Shown piece after piece: positions 28,135-37,762 of a DNA stretch of 64,000 bases. Location of the stretch: NCBI GenBank assembly GCA_947497895.1, contig CANMIL010000004.1:1-64000 (forward strand), in the 5' to 3' direction. The notes beneath the pieces are model-generated. The model was not told the DNA's origin and ran no database searches. It saw only the letters and a list, made by a program, of their open reading frames with translations. The position numbers and the translations under genes are program-made. Numbering within the stretch: the stretch's first letter is position 1; each line of letters starts with the position of its first letter. This DNA is from an uncultured Tenacibaculum sp. (GTDB taxonomy: Bacteria > Bacteroidota > Bacteroidia > Flavobacteriales > Flavobacteriaceae).

Positions 28135-28163
28135 TTTGACACGGGCAAAAAGCACTACATTTG
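28135..28163 (+). promoter_or_regulatory. Promoter of the B12-riboswitch operon
   Basis: TTTG (28135-28138), a 17-nt spacer and TACATTTG (28156-28163) match the Bacteroidota -33/-7 promoter. Predicted transcription start is near 28169, directly at the 5' end of the riboswitch. The stretch 27893-28134 upstream shows nothing else I can identify. Confidence 0.75.
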
Positions 28164-28170
28164 CCCCCGA

Positions 28171-28370
28171 TTTACGGTTTTTTATGTGAGTAAAAATTAA
28201 AAGGGAATTTGGTGAAAATCCAAAACTGTTCCCGCAACTGTAAGGTTCTATTTAAACAAAATATCATACATCTCAAGTAAAATTTCCATTTTTTGAGATT
28301 AAGCCACTGCTTAAATTAAAGTGGGAAGGCGATATTTTGAGACCAAGTCAGGAGACCTGCCTTAAATCAT
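28171..28370 (+). promoter_or_regulatory. Cobalamin riboswitch (aptamer)
   Basis: The conserved core is present: GGGAA with GGTGAAAATCC (about 28203-28221), CTGTTCCCGCAACTGTAA (28226-28243) and the B12 box AGTCAGGAGACCTGCCT (28346-28362). It lies 100 nt before the TonB receptor start. A 10-bp hairpin TAGAAAATAC/GTATTTTCTA (28401-28436) between aptamer and start codon lacks a clear U-run, so translational rather than transcriptional control is my inference. High adenosylcobalamin should lower expression of the receptor and the genes behind it. Confidence 0.95.
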
Positions 28371-28467
28371 AAAATTTTTAGTAACTCTCGGGTAAAGGGT
28401 TAGAAAATACATAACTACTAAACGTAGTATTTTCTACATATTACCTGCTTAAAACGGTTTTCAATTA

Positions 28468-30804
28468 ATGAAAAAACTAGTGTTATGCAGTGTGTTTATG
28501 CTGTTGGCTATTTTTGTCAATGCACAATCCAACACTACAATTACAGGAATCGTAAAAGATTCTAAATCTGGAAAAGGAATCCCTGATGTTTCTATTTCTA
28601 TTAAAAGTTTAAAAAAAGGAACAACTACCGATGTTAATGGTAATTTTACTATTACGGTTTCTAACAAATCGGGAGCTCTTCTTTTTTCAAAAGTGGGATA
28701 TGCTACAAGAAGAAAAAGAATACTTCCTTCTAAAACAAAGCAAACAATTACTATTTCTCTACAGAAGAAATCCATTTCTTTGGAAGAAGTAACAGTTAAT
28801 TCGAATCAAAATCAGCTAAAAAAAGAAGTATTAAGTGTTGGAAGACTAAATGTAAAGGATATTGATGCTCCTGTTACCACAAACAGTGTAAGTTCTAAAA
28901 TTATTGAACAACGCAATGTTACCGACCTTGGAGATGCGATGAAAAGTGCTACAGGTGTAAGACCTATTAATAGGTACGGTGGTTTTCAAACTTTCAGAAT
29001 CCGCGGTTTCAACAATTTCGTTTTATTAATTGATGGAGTAAGAGATGAGCGTCATAATATCTCAACAAGTGCACCTACTACAAACTTAGCCAATGTTGAA
29101 AGAATTGAGGTATTAAAAGGGCCTGCCAGTGCTTTATATGGCCATTCTGCTCTTGGTGGAATCATCAATATTGTGAGAAAAAGACCTACTTATCAAGATC
29201 GAGGTAGCTTCAGTATTTCTTATGGAAGTTTTGATACTTACAATATGTCTGCTGGGTATGGAGGTGCTATTTCTGACAAACTTCGATACAGAACTGATTT
29301 CGGAATGACACGTTCTAATGGATGGAGAGATTATGGCGTTGAAACAAACAACGGATCTTTTATGTTGGAATATACTCCTTCTGAAAAAGATAAATTAGAG
29401 TTCTACGTTCAAATAAACAATGACCAATATGATACCGATACGGGTATTCCTATGGATGAAAATGGTCAATTAGTTCCTGGATTAGATCCTGAAACTAGAT
29501 TTAATGATCCTCAGGATTATTTAAATCATAAACGCTACGACTTTCAATTAAAGTATTCTCATAAGTTCAACTCGAATTTAGAACTTACAAATCAAGTTTC
29601 TTATTCGAGTGATGATATCGATTATTTATCTACTGAACTTTTAGTTCTAAACGATGCAAAAGATGAAATAACTAGAGATTTTCCTTTCTATTTTAACCAT
29701 CAAACGAAAACTTTACAAAACCAATTAGACTTTAGTTACACTACAAGTACTGGAAGTATTCAGCACAAATTATTGTTTGGTAACTCTTTGAGTTTATTAG
29801 ATCGTAAAACTTTCAGAGGGAGTGTTGTTGGACCAGGAGTTGGTACTACAATTTCTGTGCAGAATCCAATTTTAAATCAAGGTCATATTGAGCCTGTAGA
29901 CGAAAGAGTTGATGTTAAAGAAGAGTTTGTAAGTGGTTTTTATATTCAAGATTGGTTACGTTTTTCTGATAAATTCAAAGCGTCAATTAGTCTTCGTTAT
30001 GACATCTTTAATGGAACCTACTACAGAGATCAACTTAACAATAACAGAGTTGTTACCGAAAATGGTGTTAGAACAGATATTCCTAAAACCGCTTTTACAT
30101 ACAGAGGAGGTTTAGTATACCAACCTTTGGAAAACATGAGTATTTTTACTTCGTATTCTAATTACTTTAAACCGTCAAGAAGAATTGCGGCGGATGGAAG
30201 AGTATTTGATCCTGAAACAGGGTATCAAGTTGAAGGAGGTTTAAAATTCCAGAAGAAAAATATCCTTACAGCAACTTTATCTGCTTTTTACTTACTTAAA
30301 AACAATATTGTTGATGGATCAAATCATAACGATTTAAAACAAATTGGTGAAGCAGATTCAAAAGGTTTGGAAATTGATATTGAAGCGCAACCAATTAAAG
30401 GGTTATATATTAATGCTGGATATGCTTATGTCGATGCTAGAGTTAGATCGTATGACGAAGCTTTCCAATCTATTAAAGCAGGAAATGTACTTCGTTTCGC
30501 TCCTAAAAATTCAGGGAATTTATGGGCTACTTATGAAATTCAAAAATCGAGACTAAAAGGACTAGGGTTCGGATTTGGAGGAAATTATGTTGGTGAAAAT
30601 TACACCAATTCGGAAAACACCTTTAAGCTTCCTTCATACACCATTTTAGATGGTACTATTTATTATGAAACAAACAAAGTAAGAATCGGATTAAATGTAA
30701 ATAATCTTACCGATGAGCTTTACTTTACAGATGCCATTTACGATAATCAATTTTTCGTAGGACCTGGAAGAAACTTTAGGTTAAACCTTACTTATAAATT
30801 TTAA
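28468..30804 (+). CDS. TonB-dependent receptor, probably for cobalamin or corrinoids
   Basis: The 778-residue protein has a signal peptide (about 1-19, IFVNAQ), a CarboxypepD_reg-like domain (about 24-105; GIVKDSKSGKGIPDVSISI), a plug domain (DLGDAMKSATGVRPI, RIEVLKGPASALYGHSALGG) and a 22-strand beta-barrel ending in F (NLTYKF). The sequence resembles siderophore-type receptors as much as BtuB. The cobalamin riboswitch just upstream makes a corrinoid the likely substrate; a cobalt chelate is possible. A terminator follows, so later genes depend on read-through or their own promoter. Confidence 0.93.
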   Translation: MKKLVLCSVFMLLAIFVNAQSNTTITGIVKDSKSGKGIPDVSISIKSLKKGTTTDVNGNFTITVSNKSGALLFSKVGYATRRKRILPSKTKQTITISLQKKSISLEEVTVNSNQNQLKKEVLSVGRLNVKDIDAPVTTNSVSSKIIEQRNVTDLGDAMKSATGVRPINRYGGFQTFRIRGFNNFVLLIDGVRDERHNISTSAPTTNLANVERIEVLKGPASALYGHSALGGIINIVRKRPTYQDRGSFSISYGSFDTYNMSAGYGGAISDKLRYRTDFGMTRSNGWRDYGVETNNGSFMLEYTPSEKDKLEFYVQINNDQYDTDTGIPMDENGQLVPGLDPETRFNDPQDYLNHKRYDFQLKYSHKFNSNLELTNQVSYSSDDIDYLSTELLVLNDAKDEITRDFPFYFNHQTKTLQNQLDFSYTTSTGSIQHKLLFGNSLSLLDRKTFRGSVVGPGVGTTISVQNPILNQGHIEPVDERVDVKEEFVSGFYIQDWLRFSDKFKASISLRYDIFNGTYYRDQLNNNRVVTENGVRTDIPKTAFTYRGGLVYQPLENMSIFTSYSNYFKPSRRIAADGRVFDPETGYQVEGGLKFQKKNILTATLSAFYLLKNNIVDGSNHNDLKQIGEADSKGLEIDIEAQPIKGLYINAGYAYVDARVRSYDEAFQSIKAGNVLRFAPKNSGNLWATYEIQKSRLKGLGFGFGGNYVGENYTNSENTFKLPSYTILDGTIYYETNKVRIGLNVNNLTDELYFTDAIYDNQFFVGPGRNFRLNLTYKF

Positions 30805-30810
30805 TTATCA

Positions 30811-30844
30811 GGAGCTGTCTATTTTAAATAGGCAGCTCTTTTTG
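30811..30844 (+). terminator. Terminator after the TonB receptor gene
   Basis: GAGCTGTCTATTT pairs with AAATAGGCAGCTC (one wobble) around a very short loop, followed by TTTTTG. The next gene starts 17 nt later, so it may attenuate rather than stop transcription. Confidence 0.75.
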
Positions 30845-30860
30845 CTTAGAACCTTCTATC

Positions 30861-32369
30861 GTGCAAAAACTAACCAAACAAAAACTTCAAAAGAAAATAA
30901 TTTCCCTCCACCATTGGCTGGGAACGTTTTTCAGCGCTTTATTTCTCATTTGGTTTCTATCAGGAATTGTTATGATGTACCAATCATTTCCTTTTTTAAG
31001 TAAAAGCGAAAAAAGAGAAATGCTTCCAGCGAACAAAATATCAAACCTACTTTCTCCAACAAACATATTTCAAAATCAAGTTTCAGATACTATCCATAGT
31101 ATTTCACTAAACTTCCAATTAAATCGTCCTGTTTATCATTTTGTCTCTCATAATGGAAAAGTTATTTCTAAATATGCTGACAATGGTGAACTCATTAGCA
31201 TTACCAAAGAAAAAGCACTTTCCATAGCAAAAGAAAATTTAAAAATTACAGAAAAAGGAACTGTAAATACCTTAACAGAATTAGATCAGTGGATTCCAAG
31301 AACTCGCTTTTTGAAGCACATGCCTATCTTCAAAGTTGATTTTGAAAATGATGACAAAACCTACACTTATGTCTCTTCTCTAACTGGAGAAATTCTTGCA
31401 AGCAATAATTCTAAAGAAAGATTTTGGTCTTGGCTTGGAGCTATTCCACATTGGATTTACTTTAAAGACATTAGAATTCACAATACCTTTTGGTATCAAC
31501 TAATTGTTTGGTTATCGGCCTTAGGTTTTATTATGGTAATTACTGGTATTTTTACTGGAATTGTTCGCTACAAAAAGAAACCAAAAGCAAACTTCAAACG
31601 TTTTAAAAACAAGTGGTATAATTTTCATTATTACTTCGGTTTGTTATTTGGAACCTTTATTTGTACATGGATATTCAGTGGTTGGATGAGTATGACTCCT
31701 TTTAGCTGGACACCTAGTACTAGCCTTTCAAAAACAGAACTGAAATATTGGCAAAAAGGAAGTTTTACCTTAAACAACATTCATCAGGAAGAATGGAATA
31801 ACTTCCTTCATCAAATAAGTAATTCAGAATTTCAAGAAGCTAATTTCTCTTATTTTAATGGAAGTGTTTTCTCAACTGTTTACAGTCATAAACAGGAAAC
31901 TTTATTTAATCTTTCAGAACCTAAAGTGATTCCTGAAACTGAAGATTATATTAAAATTATCGAGTCATTCCCTACAAATATTAGCATTACCAAAACCACT
32001 TTACTCAAAACCTACGATAACTATTATTACAGCAGACATAACTCTAAAAAATTACCTGTACTTAGAATTGACACCAATACCGAAACAAGCTATTATATCG
32101 ATCCAGAAACCACAAAAGTTATTTACAAATGTTCTACTAAAAATAGGATTCAACGTTGGATATATCATGGTCTTCACAGTTTAGATTTTTCATTTCTTAC
32201 CTGGAATAGACCTCTGTGGGATATCGTACTCATTGTTCTTTTAATAGGTGGATCTGTAGTTTGTTTTACTGGAACGGTAATGGGTATTAAATTCTTGAGA
32301 AGAAAACAACGAAAGAAGAAACATGTAAAAAGGAAGAGGAGAAAAACTGACCAAACTAAAATATATTAA
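30861..32369 (+). CDS. PepSY-domain membrane protein (PepSY_TM family)
   Basis: The 502-residue protein starts with GTG. It has an N-terminal membrane helix after HHWLGTFFSALFLIWFLSG, a PepSY-like periplasmic part (about 120-180), central helices (about 210-275), a second periplasmic part and a C-terminal helix (about 445-475) followed by a very basic tail. Conserved HHWLG and histidine-bearing helices are typical of PepSY_TM proteins, some of which reduce ferric siderophores at the inner membrane. Next to a B12-regulated receptor it may reduce the imported corrinoid or cobalt. That role is inferred. Confidence 0.85.
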   Translation: MQKLTKQKLQKKIISLHHWLGTFFSALFLIWFLSGIVMMYQSFPFLSKSEKREMLPANKISNLLSPTNIFQNQVSDTIHSISLNFQLNRPVYHFVSHNGKVISKYADNGELISITKEKALSIAKENLKITEKGTVNTLTELDQWIPRTRFLKHMPIFKVDFENDDKTYTYVSSLTGEILASNNSKERFWSWLGAIPHWIYFKDIRIHNTFWYQLIVWLSALGFIMVITGIFTGIVRYKKKPKANFKRFKNKWYNFHYYFGLLFGTFICTWIFSGWMSMTPFSWTPSTSLSKTELKYWQKGSFTLNNIHQEEWNNFLHQISNSEFQEANFSYFNGSVFSTVYSHKQETLFNLSEPKVIPETEDYIKIIESFPTNISITKTTLLKTYDNYYYSRHNSKKLPVLRIDTNTETSYYIDPETTKVIYKCSTKNRIQRWIYHGLHSLDFSFLTWNRPLWDIVLIVLLIGGSVVCFTGTVMGIKFLRRKQRKKKHVKRKRRKTDQTKIY

Positions 32370-32372
32370 ATC

Positions 32373-33203
32373 ATGGGTAAAAATGTAGCTAAAGCAAAAA
32401 CAACCTTTCTCTTTTGTGATGGAGGTTCTTGTAAAAAAGCAAACAGTGAAATGGCCGTAAGAGAAGCCAGAGCTCACTTAAGAAACGAAGGACTTTGGGA
32501 TCATACTCATAGTATTCGAACCCGATGCAATGGACGATGTGAGGACGCTCCTACATGGATTGTGGAGCCAGGAAATTTCTGGTACAAAAATTTAACTCCC
32601 GAAAAGGCAGTTGAAATCATAGATTCACATACTAAACATAAAGAAGCTATTCCCGAATACTTATTATTTAAAGATGGTTGGGAACATATGACCTCAGATA
32701 ATGAAAGACCTTCGAAGCCCTTTGTTTTCGATAAAAAATCAGATTCAGAATACGGAGAAGTATTAATATCTCGGTCATCTGCTTCAGACCAATATCTATA
32801 TCCCTTATTTAAAAAACTATTCGAAAGTTTCCATGATTTCTCTATCACCTTTCCTAATGATTTAAAGCAATTTATTTCCGAGAAACATGAAGTAAAATAT
32901 ACTGATACATTCGATATGAATATTTACGGAGGCGATACGCAATTTAGGTTAGCCATTGGTCCAATTACCAAAGCTATTGAAAAAGACGTTGCTGACGAGA
33001 TAAAAGATCGTAAAGTTGGTGTTGCAGAAGTTATTTGGGATCAAGAGAGTTCGGACTATAATGGTTATCTTCGCCTGAAAAACAGAAAAGGTAAATTTTT
33101 AGTATCCATAAACATTCCAAAACATAATATAGATGCTTGGAATTACATAATAAGTATCTATTTAAATATGGATATAGAAAAAGTTATGAAGTTAGAAATT
33201 TGA
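32373..33203 (+). CDS. Thioredoxin-like 2Fe-2S ferredoxin with unknown C-terminal domain
   Basis: The 276-residue protein has an N-terminal thioredoxin-like 2Fe-2S domain (about 8-90) with the four ligands in FCDGGSC and RCNGRCEDAP. The remaining 180 residues form a domain I do not recognise. The gene starts 3 nt after the PepSY gene. Ferredoxins of this type are known next to cobalamin genes. It could supply electrons for ring contraction, cobalt reduction or the PepSY protein; which of these is not decided by sequence. Confidence 0.82.
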   Translation: MGKNVAKAKTTFLFCDGGSCKKANSEMAVREARAHLRNEGLWDHTHSIRTRCNGRCEDAPTWIVEPGNFWYKNLTPEKAVEIIDSHTKHKEAIPEYLLFKDGWEHMTSDNERPSKPFVFDKKSDSEYGEVLISRSSASDQYLYPLFKKLFESFHDFSITFPNDLKQFISEKHEVKYTDTFDMNIYGGDTQFRLAIGPITKAIEKDVADEIKDRKVGVAEVIWDQESSDYNGYLRLKNRKGKFLVSINIPKHNIDAWNYIISIYLNMDIEKVMKLEI

Positions 33204-33282
33204 TTACCTGATAATCTTCTATATAATTAAAAGTATTCAATTGAAGATTGTAATGATTATTATACGTTAGGATTTGACATAA

Positions 33283-34110
33283 ATGTATTCTATGAGTAAA
33301 AAACAAATTAGTATTCTTGGTTGTGGTTGGTTAGGACTTCCCTTAGCGAAGCATTTACTTTCTAAGCAATATTCAATCAAAGGTTCTAGTACTTCCAATA
33401 ATAAAAAATCTATTTTAGATGCAGCTGGAATTGAGCCTTACATTTTTAAACTAGGAGAAAGTAATAACGAAGAACTTTATAAAGACTTTTTGTTCGGTTG
33501 TGATATCATTGTTATTAATTTTCCACCGAGAAGAATACCTAATATAGCTAACATCTATAAAGAACAGATGGAGAGTATTCTTCCATATATTTCTCAAGAT
33601 CAAAAAGTAATTTTTGTTAGCTCTACATCAGTATATCAGAATACTAATGACTGGGTTACCGAAACTCTCGAAAACAAACCTGAAAAAGAATCTGGCAAAG
33701 CTGTTTTAGAAGTGGAGAATCTTTTAAAATCTCATTCAAAAAGCAACCTTACCATACTGAGATTGGCAGGACTTATTGGATATGATAGAGTTCCAGGAAG
33801 ATTTCTAGCTAATAAAAAGGAAGTTGCAAATGGGAAAGCTCCTATCAATGTTATTCATCAAGATGATTGTATTGGATTAATTGAAGCAATTATTGAACGT
33901 GATGCTTGGGGTGAAATTATTAATGGTTCTGCAGATGAACATCCATTAAGAGAGGAGTTTTATACGCTTGCTGCCAAAAAAGAAAAGCTAACTCCACCAG
34001 AATTCAAAGAAACCAAATCAATACAATTCAAAAAGATTTCAAACACAAAGAGTAAAACACTCTTAAACTACAATTATAAATATCCAGATCCTTTAATTCT
34101 AGTTCGTTAA
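33283..34110 (+). CDS. Rossmann-fold NAD(P)-binding protein (extended SDR, YeeZ-like)
   Basis: The 275-residue protein begins with a dinucleotide-binding motif ILGCGWLGLPLAKHL (about 10-24) and has VSSTSVYQ and RLAGLIGYDRVPG, typical of SDR/epimerase proteins of the YeeZ group. A start at 33292 (MSKKQ) is also possible. Its stop codon abuts the ATG of cobA. No Met8/CysG-type precorrin-2 dehydrogenase is seen in the window, although CbiX needs its product, so a redox role in this operon is worth testing; the sequence alone does not show it. Confidence 0.8.
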   Translation: MYSMSKKQISILGCGWLGLPLAKHLLSKQYSIKGSSTSNNKKSILDAAGIEPYIFKLGESNNEELYKDFLFGCDIIVINFPPRRIPNIANIYKEQMESILPYISQDQKVIFVSSTSVYQNTNDWVTETLENKPEKESGKAVLEVENLLKSHSKSNLTILRLAGLIGYDRVPGRFLANKKEVANGKAPINVIHQDDCIGLIEAIIERDAWGEIINGSADEHPLREEFYTLAAKKEKLTPPEFKETKSIQFKKISNTKSKTLLNYNYKYPDPLILVR

Positions 34111-34881
34111 ATGCATAAAATAACCATCTTAGGCGCTGGTCCAGGAGATCCAGACTTACTTACTGTTAAAGCTGCAAGGTTCATTAAAGAAGCCGATGTT
34201 ATTTTACATGACAATCTGGTTTCTCATGAAATTTTGGAGTTAAATTCTCATGGTGAGAAAATATACGTTGGTAGAAAATTTGGTGATCAATCGAATCAAA
34301 TAGATAGACAAGAAGCTATTAACAGGTTATTGCATAAGCATTATGTAGAAGGAAAAAAAGTTGTTCGATTAAAATCTGGTGACCCTTATATTTATGGTAG
34401 AGCAGCTGAAGAAGCTCGTTATTTAACGAATCACGATATCCCATTTGAAGTAGTACCAGGAATTACAGCTGCCATAGCTGCTGCAAACACCTTAAACATT
34501 CCTATTACAGAAAGAAATCATTCCAATGCCATGCTGATTTGTACAGCACATACGGCAGATTACTCTTTCGAACAACTGAACGGAATTGCTCATATGTTAA
34601 AAGCAGGAAATACCATTTCAATTTACATGGGATTAAAAAGTTTACATCGTATTATACCAAAACTATTGGAGGTATGTCAAGATGAGAACATTCCTGTAAA
34701 TGCGATCTCAAATGTTTCAAGAAGTAACCAAAGAATTGTAACAGGTACACTTGGAACCATTGAAAATATTGTCGCTTCAGCATCAATGGAAATGCCAGTT
34801 GTTTTTATCATTGGAGCAGCTCCAATAGAAGCTAATAATACCGAGGAAGGAAAAAAAGAAATTTTTACTCAAAGAAATTAA
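34111..34881 (+). CDS. cobA: Uroporphyrinogen-III C-methyltransferase
   Basis: The 256-residue SAM-dependent tetrapyrrole methylase shows ILGAGPGDPDLLTVKAA at the N-terminus, RLKSGDPYIYGRAAEE (SAM loop), VPGITAAIAAANTLNIPITER and the C-terminal VVFIIGAA. It makes precorrin-2, the branch point to cobalamin and sirohaem. It is a single-domain enzyme without a CysG dehydrogenase/chelatase part. It starts directly at the stop of the Rossmann protein gene, and cbiX follows after 11 nt. Confidence 0.95.
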   Translation: MHKITILGAGPGDPDLLTVKAARFIKEADVILHDNLVSHEILELNSHGEKIYVGRKFGDQSNQIDRQEAINRLLHKHYVEGKKVVRLKSGDPYIYGRAAEEARYLTNHDIPFEVVPGITAAIAAANTLNIPITERNHSNAMLICTAHTADYSFEQLNGIAHMLKAGNTISIYMGLKSLHRIIPKLLEVCQDENIPVNAISNVSRSNQRIVTGTLGTIENIVASASMEMPVVFIIGAAPIEANNTEEGKKEIFTQRN

Positions 34882-34892
34882 TAAGATTAGAG

Positions 34893-35831
34893 ATGAAAGA
34901 AGGAATTTTATTATGCGGACATGGATCAAGAAGACCCGCTGCTGTTACCTCTTTTAAAAGATTGGTAACTATCTTAAAAGAACGATACGAAAAAGACTAT
35001 GAAGTTGATTATGGTTTTTTAGAATTCAATCATCCAACTTATGAAGCGGCCGTTGAACGTATGTATTTGAATGGTGTTCGTAAAATTTATGCGTTGCCAG
35101 TAATATTATTCGCAGGCTCTCATGCCAAGAATGACATTCCTTTTGAATTAAACACAGTACAAACCTATCATGAAGACTTAACCATTTCTATGGCTAAGCA
35201 TATTGGTGTAAGTTCTTTTCTATTAGATTTAGCGGTAAAACGTATCGAAGAAACCGAGGCTAAACTACCTACAATAGACAGAAAAAAAACATGCTTGGTT
35301 GTTGTTGGTCGTGGTACTACCGATCCTGATGCCAATAGTGATGTTGCCAAACTCACAAACATGCTCTGGGAAGGTCTAGGCTTTGGTTTTGCTACTGTTG
35401 GTTATAGTGGTACTGCTTACCCCAATATTAAAGAAAGTCTCGCAATGGTTGATAAACTAGGGTTCAAAAGAACTATTGTGATTCCTTTTTTCTTTTTCAC
35501 AGGTGTTTTGTTAGAGAGAATTTATGGCGCGGTCAAAACTATGGATGAGTCTTCTACGAACGAATATGTGTATACCGATCCTTTTGGAACAGATGAATTA
35601 ATTTTAAAAGCTTTTGACGAGCGTTTGGAAGAAGCCAAAAATGGTATTGCCAATATGAATTGTCAAATGTGTAAATACCGTAAACAAGTGGTTGGGTTTG
35701 AAGAATATTTAGGTCAAGAGCAAATAGGACATCACTTAAACGTAAAAGGAATTTTGTTCGAAGAAGATGAAAAACCTGGTGAACAAAAAAGTGGTATTGG
35801 AAACACAATCAAAAAGATTTTAGGGATTTAG
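34893..35831 (+). CDS. cbiX: Sirohydrochlorin cobaltochelatase
   Basis: The 312-residue long-form CbiX has two chelatase half-domains. The first begins GILLCGHGSRRPAAV, with the metal-site His, and a second segment has VVGRGTTDPDANSD and FFFFTGVLLERI. The tail carries MNCQMCKYRKQ, a Cys pair typical of long CbiX proteins. It inserts Co2+ into sirohydrochlorin, the early cobalt step of the anaerobic route. It is the last gene of the riboswitch-led block. Confidence 0.93.
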   Translation: MKEGILLCGHGSRRPAAVTSFKRLVTILKERYEKDYEVDYGFLEFNHPTYEAAVERMYLNGVRKIYALPVILFAGSHAKNDIPFELNTVQTYHEDLTISMAKHIGVSSFLLDLAVKRIEETEAKLPTIDRKKTCLVVVGRGTTDPDANSDVAKLTNMLWEGLGFGFATVGYSGTAYPNIKESLAMVDKLGFKRTIVIPFFFFTGVLLERIYGAVKTMDESSTNEYVYTDPFGTDELILKAFDERLEEAKNGIANMNCQMCKYRKQVVGFEEYLGQEQIGHHLNVKGILFEEDEKPGEQKSGIGNTIKKILGI

Positions 35832-35889
35832 TAAATCACTTAAAATACTCATTGCAGTTTCCCTTACGACATAACTGTTTATTAATCGG

Positions 35890-36465
35890 CTACTTTAAAA
35901 CCAAATCAAACTTTCTAAACTGAACGGTACCATTCCCTGAAGCTTGTAATCCCAGATATCCTTCTGCTAGATTTTCATCTACAACGTCGGCTACTAATAC
36001 ATCATTGATCCATGCTTGCAAATGATTGTCAACACATTTTATTTTATATCTATTCCATTTTCCAATTGTAGTTACTTTGGCTAAAGGCGATGACTTCAAT
36101 ACCACCGCTCCTGTTCTATATTCTTGTTTAGGGTGGTTGTCCCAAATATTAAATTCATAACAATTTATTGGATTAATACTGTCATTCTTACAGCGAATAA
36201 AAACACCTGAATTAACTGTGCTATCCGGTTTAAACTCTATTTCTAGAATGAAATTTTTATAACTCTTTTTTGAGTATATAAAACCATAACCTTCCTTAAT
36301 GACACCTGTAAGAACATCTTGCGAAAAGTTCCACGTTCCCTCGCCTTTTATAGCCCATTCGCCCTTTACCTCTTTTAAAAAGTCATGTTCTTTCTCACAT
36401 GAAAGAAATAATATCATTAAAAGCGAGAGGGTAAAAATTGCTTTGAAATATTTAATCTTGTACAT
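35890..36465 (-). CDS. DUF1080 (3-keto-disaccharide hydrolase-like) lipoprotein
   Basis: The 191-residue protein has a lipoprotein signal with lipobox LFLSC (about residue 23) and a DUF1080 concanavalin-like domain: NFILEIEFKPDSTVNSGVFI, then HPKQEYRTGA and WNRYKIKCVDNHLQAWINDV. The family includes 3-keto-glycoside hydrolases of Bacteroidota. It is probably anchored facing the periplasm or cell surface. No sugar-related genes are nearby, so the substrate is unknown. Confidence 0.85.
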   Translation of the reverse strand: MYKIKYFKAIFTLSLLMILFLSCEKEHDFLKEVKGEWAIKGEGTWNFSQDVLTGVIKEGYGFIYSKKSYKNFILEIEFKPDSTVNSGVFIRCKNDSINPINCYEFNIWDNHPKQEYRTGAVVLKSSPLAKVTTIGKWNRYKIKCVDNHLQAWINDVLVADVVDENLAEGYLGLQASGNGTVQFRKFDLVLK

Positions 36466-36534
36466 ATAGTTTGGTTAGTTTGTAGTTAGGGTAAAAATAG
36501 GTATTCTAACAAATTCTACATTTTAAAATAATAA

Positions 36535-36542
36535 TATATTTG
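36535..36542 (+). promoter_or_regulatory. Possible -7 box before the rhomboid gene
   Basis: TATATTTG matches TAnnTTTG and lies 17 nt before the ATG at 36560. No TTTG is seen at the right distance upstream, so this is a partial match in AT-rich DNA. Confidence 0.35.
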
Positions 36543-36559
36543 CAATAAATTAAAATGCT

Positions 36560-37684
36560 ATGAAAAACTGGGAAGATGAAATTATACTACCTAAAAAAGA
36601 TTCTTCAATAAAATATGCTTATTGGTTAGATACCAAAACGACTCCAACAGAATGCAGCGAAGAAGAACTGTATAATACACTTAAAAATTTCGATAATATC
36701 ATGTACGTAGCAACTCCAGAACATGATACTTTTATTATTCCTGGATCTGATTTCATAACACTCCTACCCATTTTAATAAAACGGCGAACAAATATAAAAG
36801 CAAATTTAAAATTTGCTATATTTTGCACTATTGTCTTCGGCTTATTTGTTCTATATAGTGTATTTTCCGAAGGAAGTTTTGATTCCAATAGTTCTGCCTA
36901 TTTACAGTTTATAATCTTTGGAATAATACCAATATTAAGTTCAATGTACGAATTAAGTATTCTGAAAAAAATTAATGAAGTCAATTATCTAAAAGAGTCG
37001 TCTGAAATAAAGTTTGACTTTTGGGTTCGACAAAAAACAGTAATATTCATTTATATTTTCACTGGAATCATCATATTAATTTCGATATCCCAATTTATCA
37101 TTGGTTTAAATAATTCAGTGGAATCCGTCGGGCTAGTTAAAGAGAACACTAAGAATGGAGAATACTGGCGATTGTTGACCTGCACTCTCGTTCATGGCGG
37201 GTTACTCCACATTATGTTCAACGCAAGCGCCATGTACTCTATTGGAAAAATGATTATCAGAATTTCGGGAGTTTCCTACTTTCTAATTGTATTCCTTATC
37301 TCTGGTATTATTGGTAGTTTATTTAGTTTAATCTTACTCGATGAAACCTCAGTAGGATCATCAGGAGGAATTATGGGGTTAATAGGATTTATTTTAATAA
37401 TTGCCATTAAATTCAAAAATGACATACCTAGAAACATTCTCAAATCTACGTTAACTAGTATTCTCTTAATTGGTATGCTTGGTGTTTTTGCTTTTGACAT
37501 TATTGACAATGCAGCGCATTTTGGTGGGCTATTAGGAGGGATTCTTATTGGTATTTTACTAACTAAAAAGAAACAAAATAATATTCCGTACAAATCAAAT
37601 CGCTTAATAAAAATTTCAGGTATTTTCTCTGCTATTGTTCTAATTTTAGGTATTATCATAACAATTACTAAATTAATCCAATAA
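36560..37684 (+). CDS. Rhomboid-family intramembrane serine protease
   Basis: The 374-residue protein has a soluble N-terminal region, a hydrophobic pair (about 84-130) and a six-helix rhomboid core from about 158. Catalytic residues are visible: Ser268 in GSSGGIMG and His320 in NAAHFGGLLGG. The HGGLLHIMFNASAMYSIG element (about 212-229) is the conserved loop/helix-2 region. It should cleave membrane proteins within the bilayer; the substrate is unknown. The gene stands alone on the + strand. Confidence 0.92.
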   Translation: MKNWEDEIILPKKDSSIKYAYWLDTKTTPTECSEEELYNTLKNFDNIMYVATPEHDTFIIPGSDFITLLPILIKRRTNIKANLKFAIFCTIVFGLFVLYSVFSEGSFDSNSSAYLQFIIFGIIPILSSMYELSILKKINEVNYLKESSEIKFDFWVRQKTVIFIYIFTGIIILISISQFIIGLNNSVESVGLVKENTKNGEYWRLLTCTLVHGGLLHIMFNASAMYSIGKMIIRISGVSYFLIVFLISGIIGSLFSLILLDETSVGSSGGIMGLIGFILIIAIKFKNDIPRNILKSTLTSILLIGMLGVFAFDIIDNAAHFGGLLGGILIGILLTKKKQNNIPYKSNRLIKISGIFSAIVLILGIIITITKLIQ

Positions 37685-37762
37685 AACTTGTTTTCTAGCT
37701 ACTTAAATTTAAATAAGTACTATATTAATTTTGAAAAACCTATTTGTCAAATTTTCACTTTT

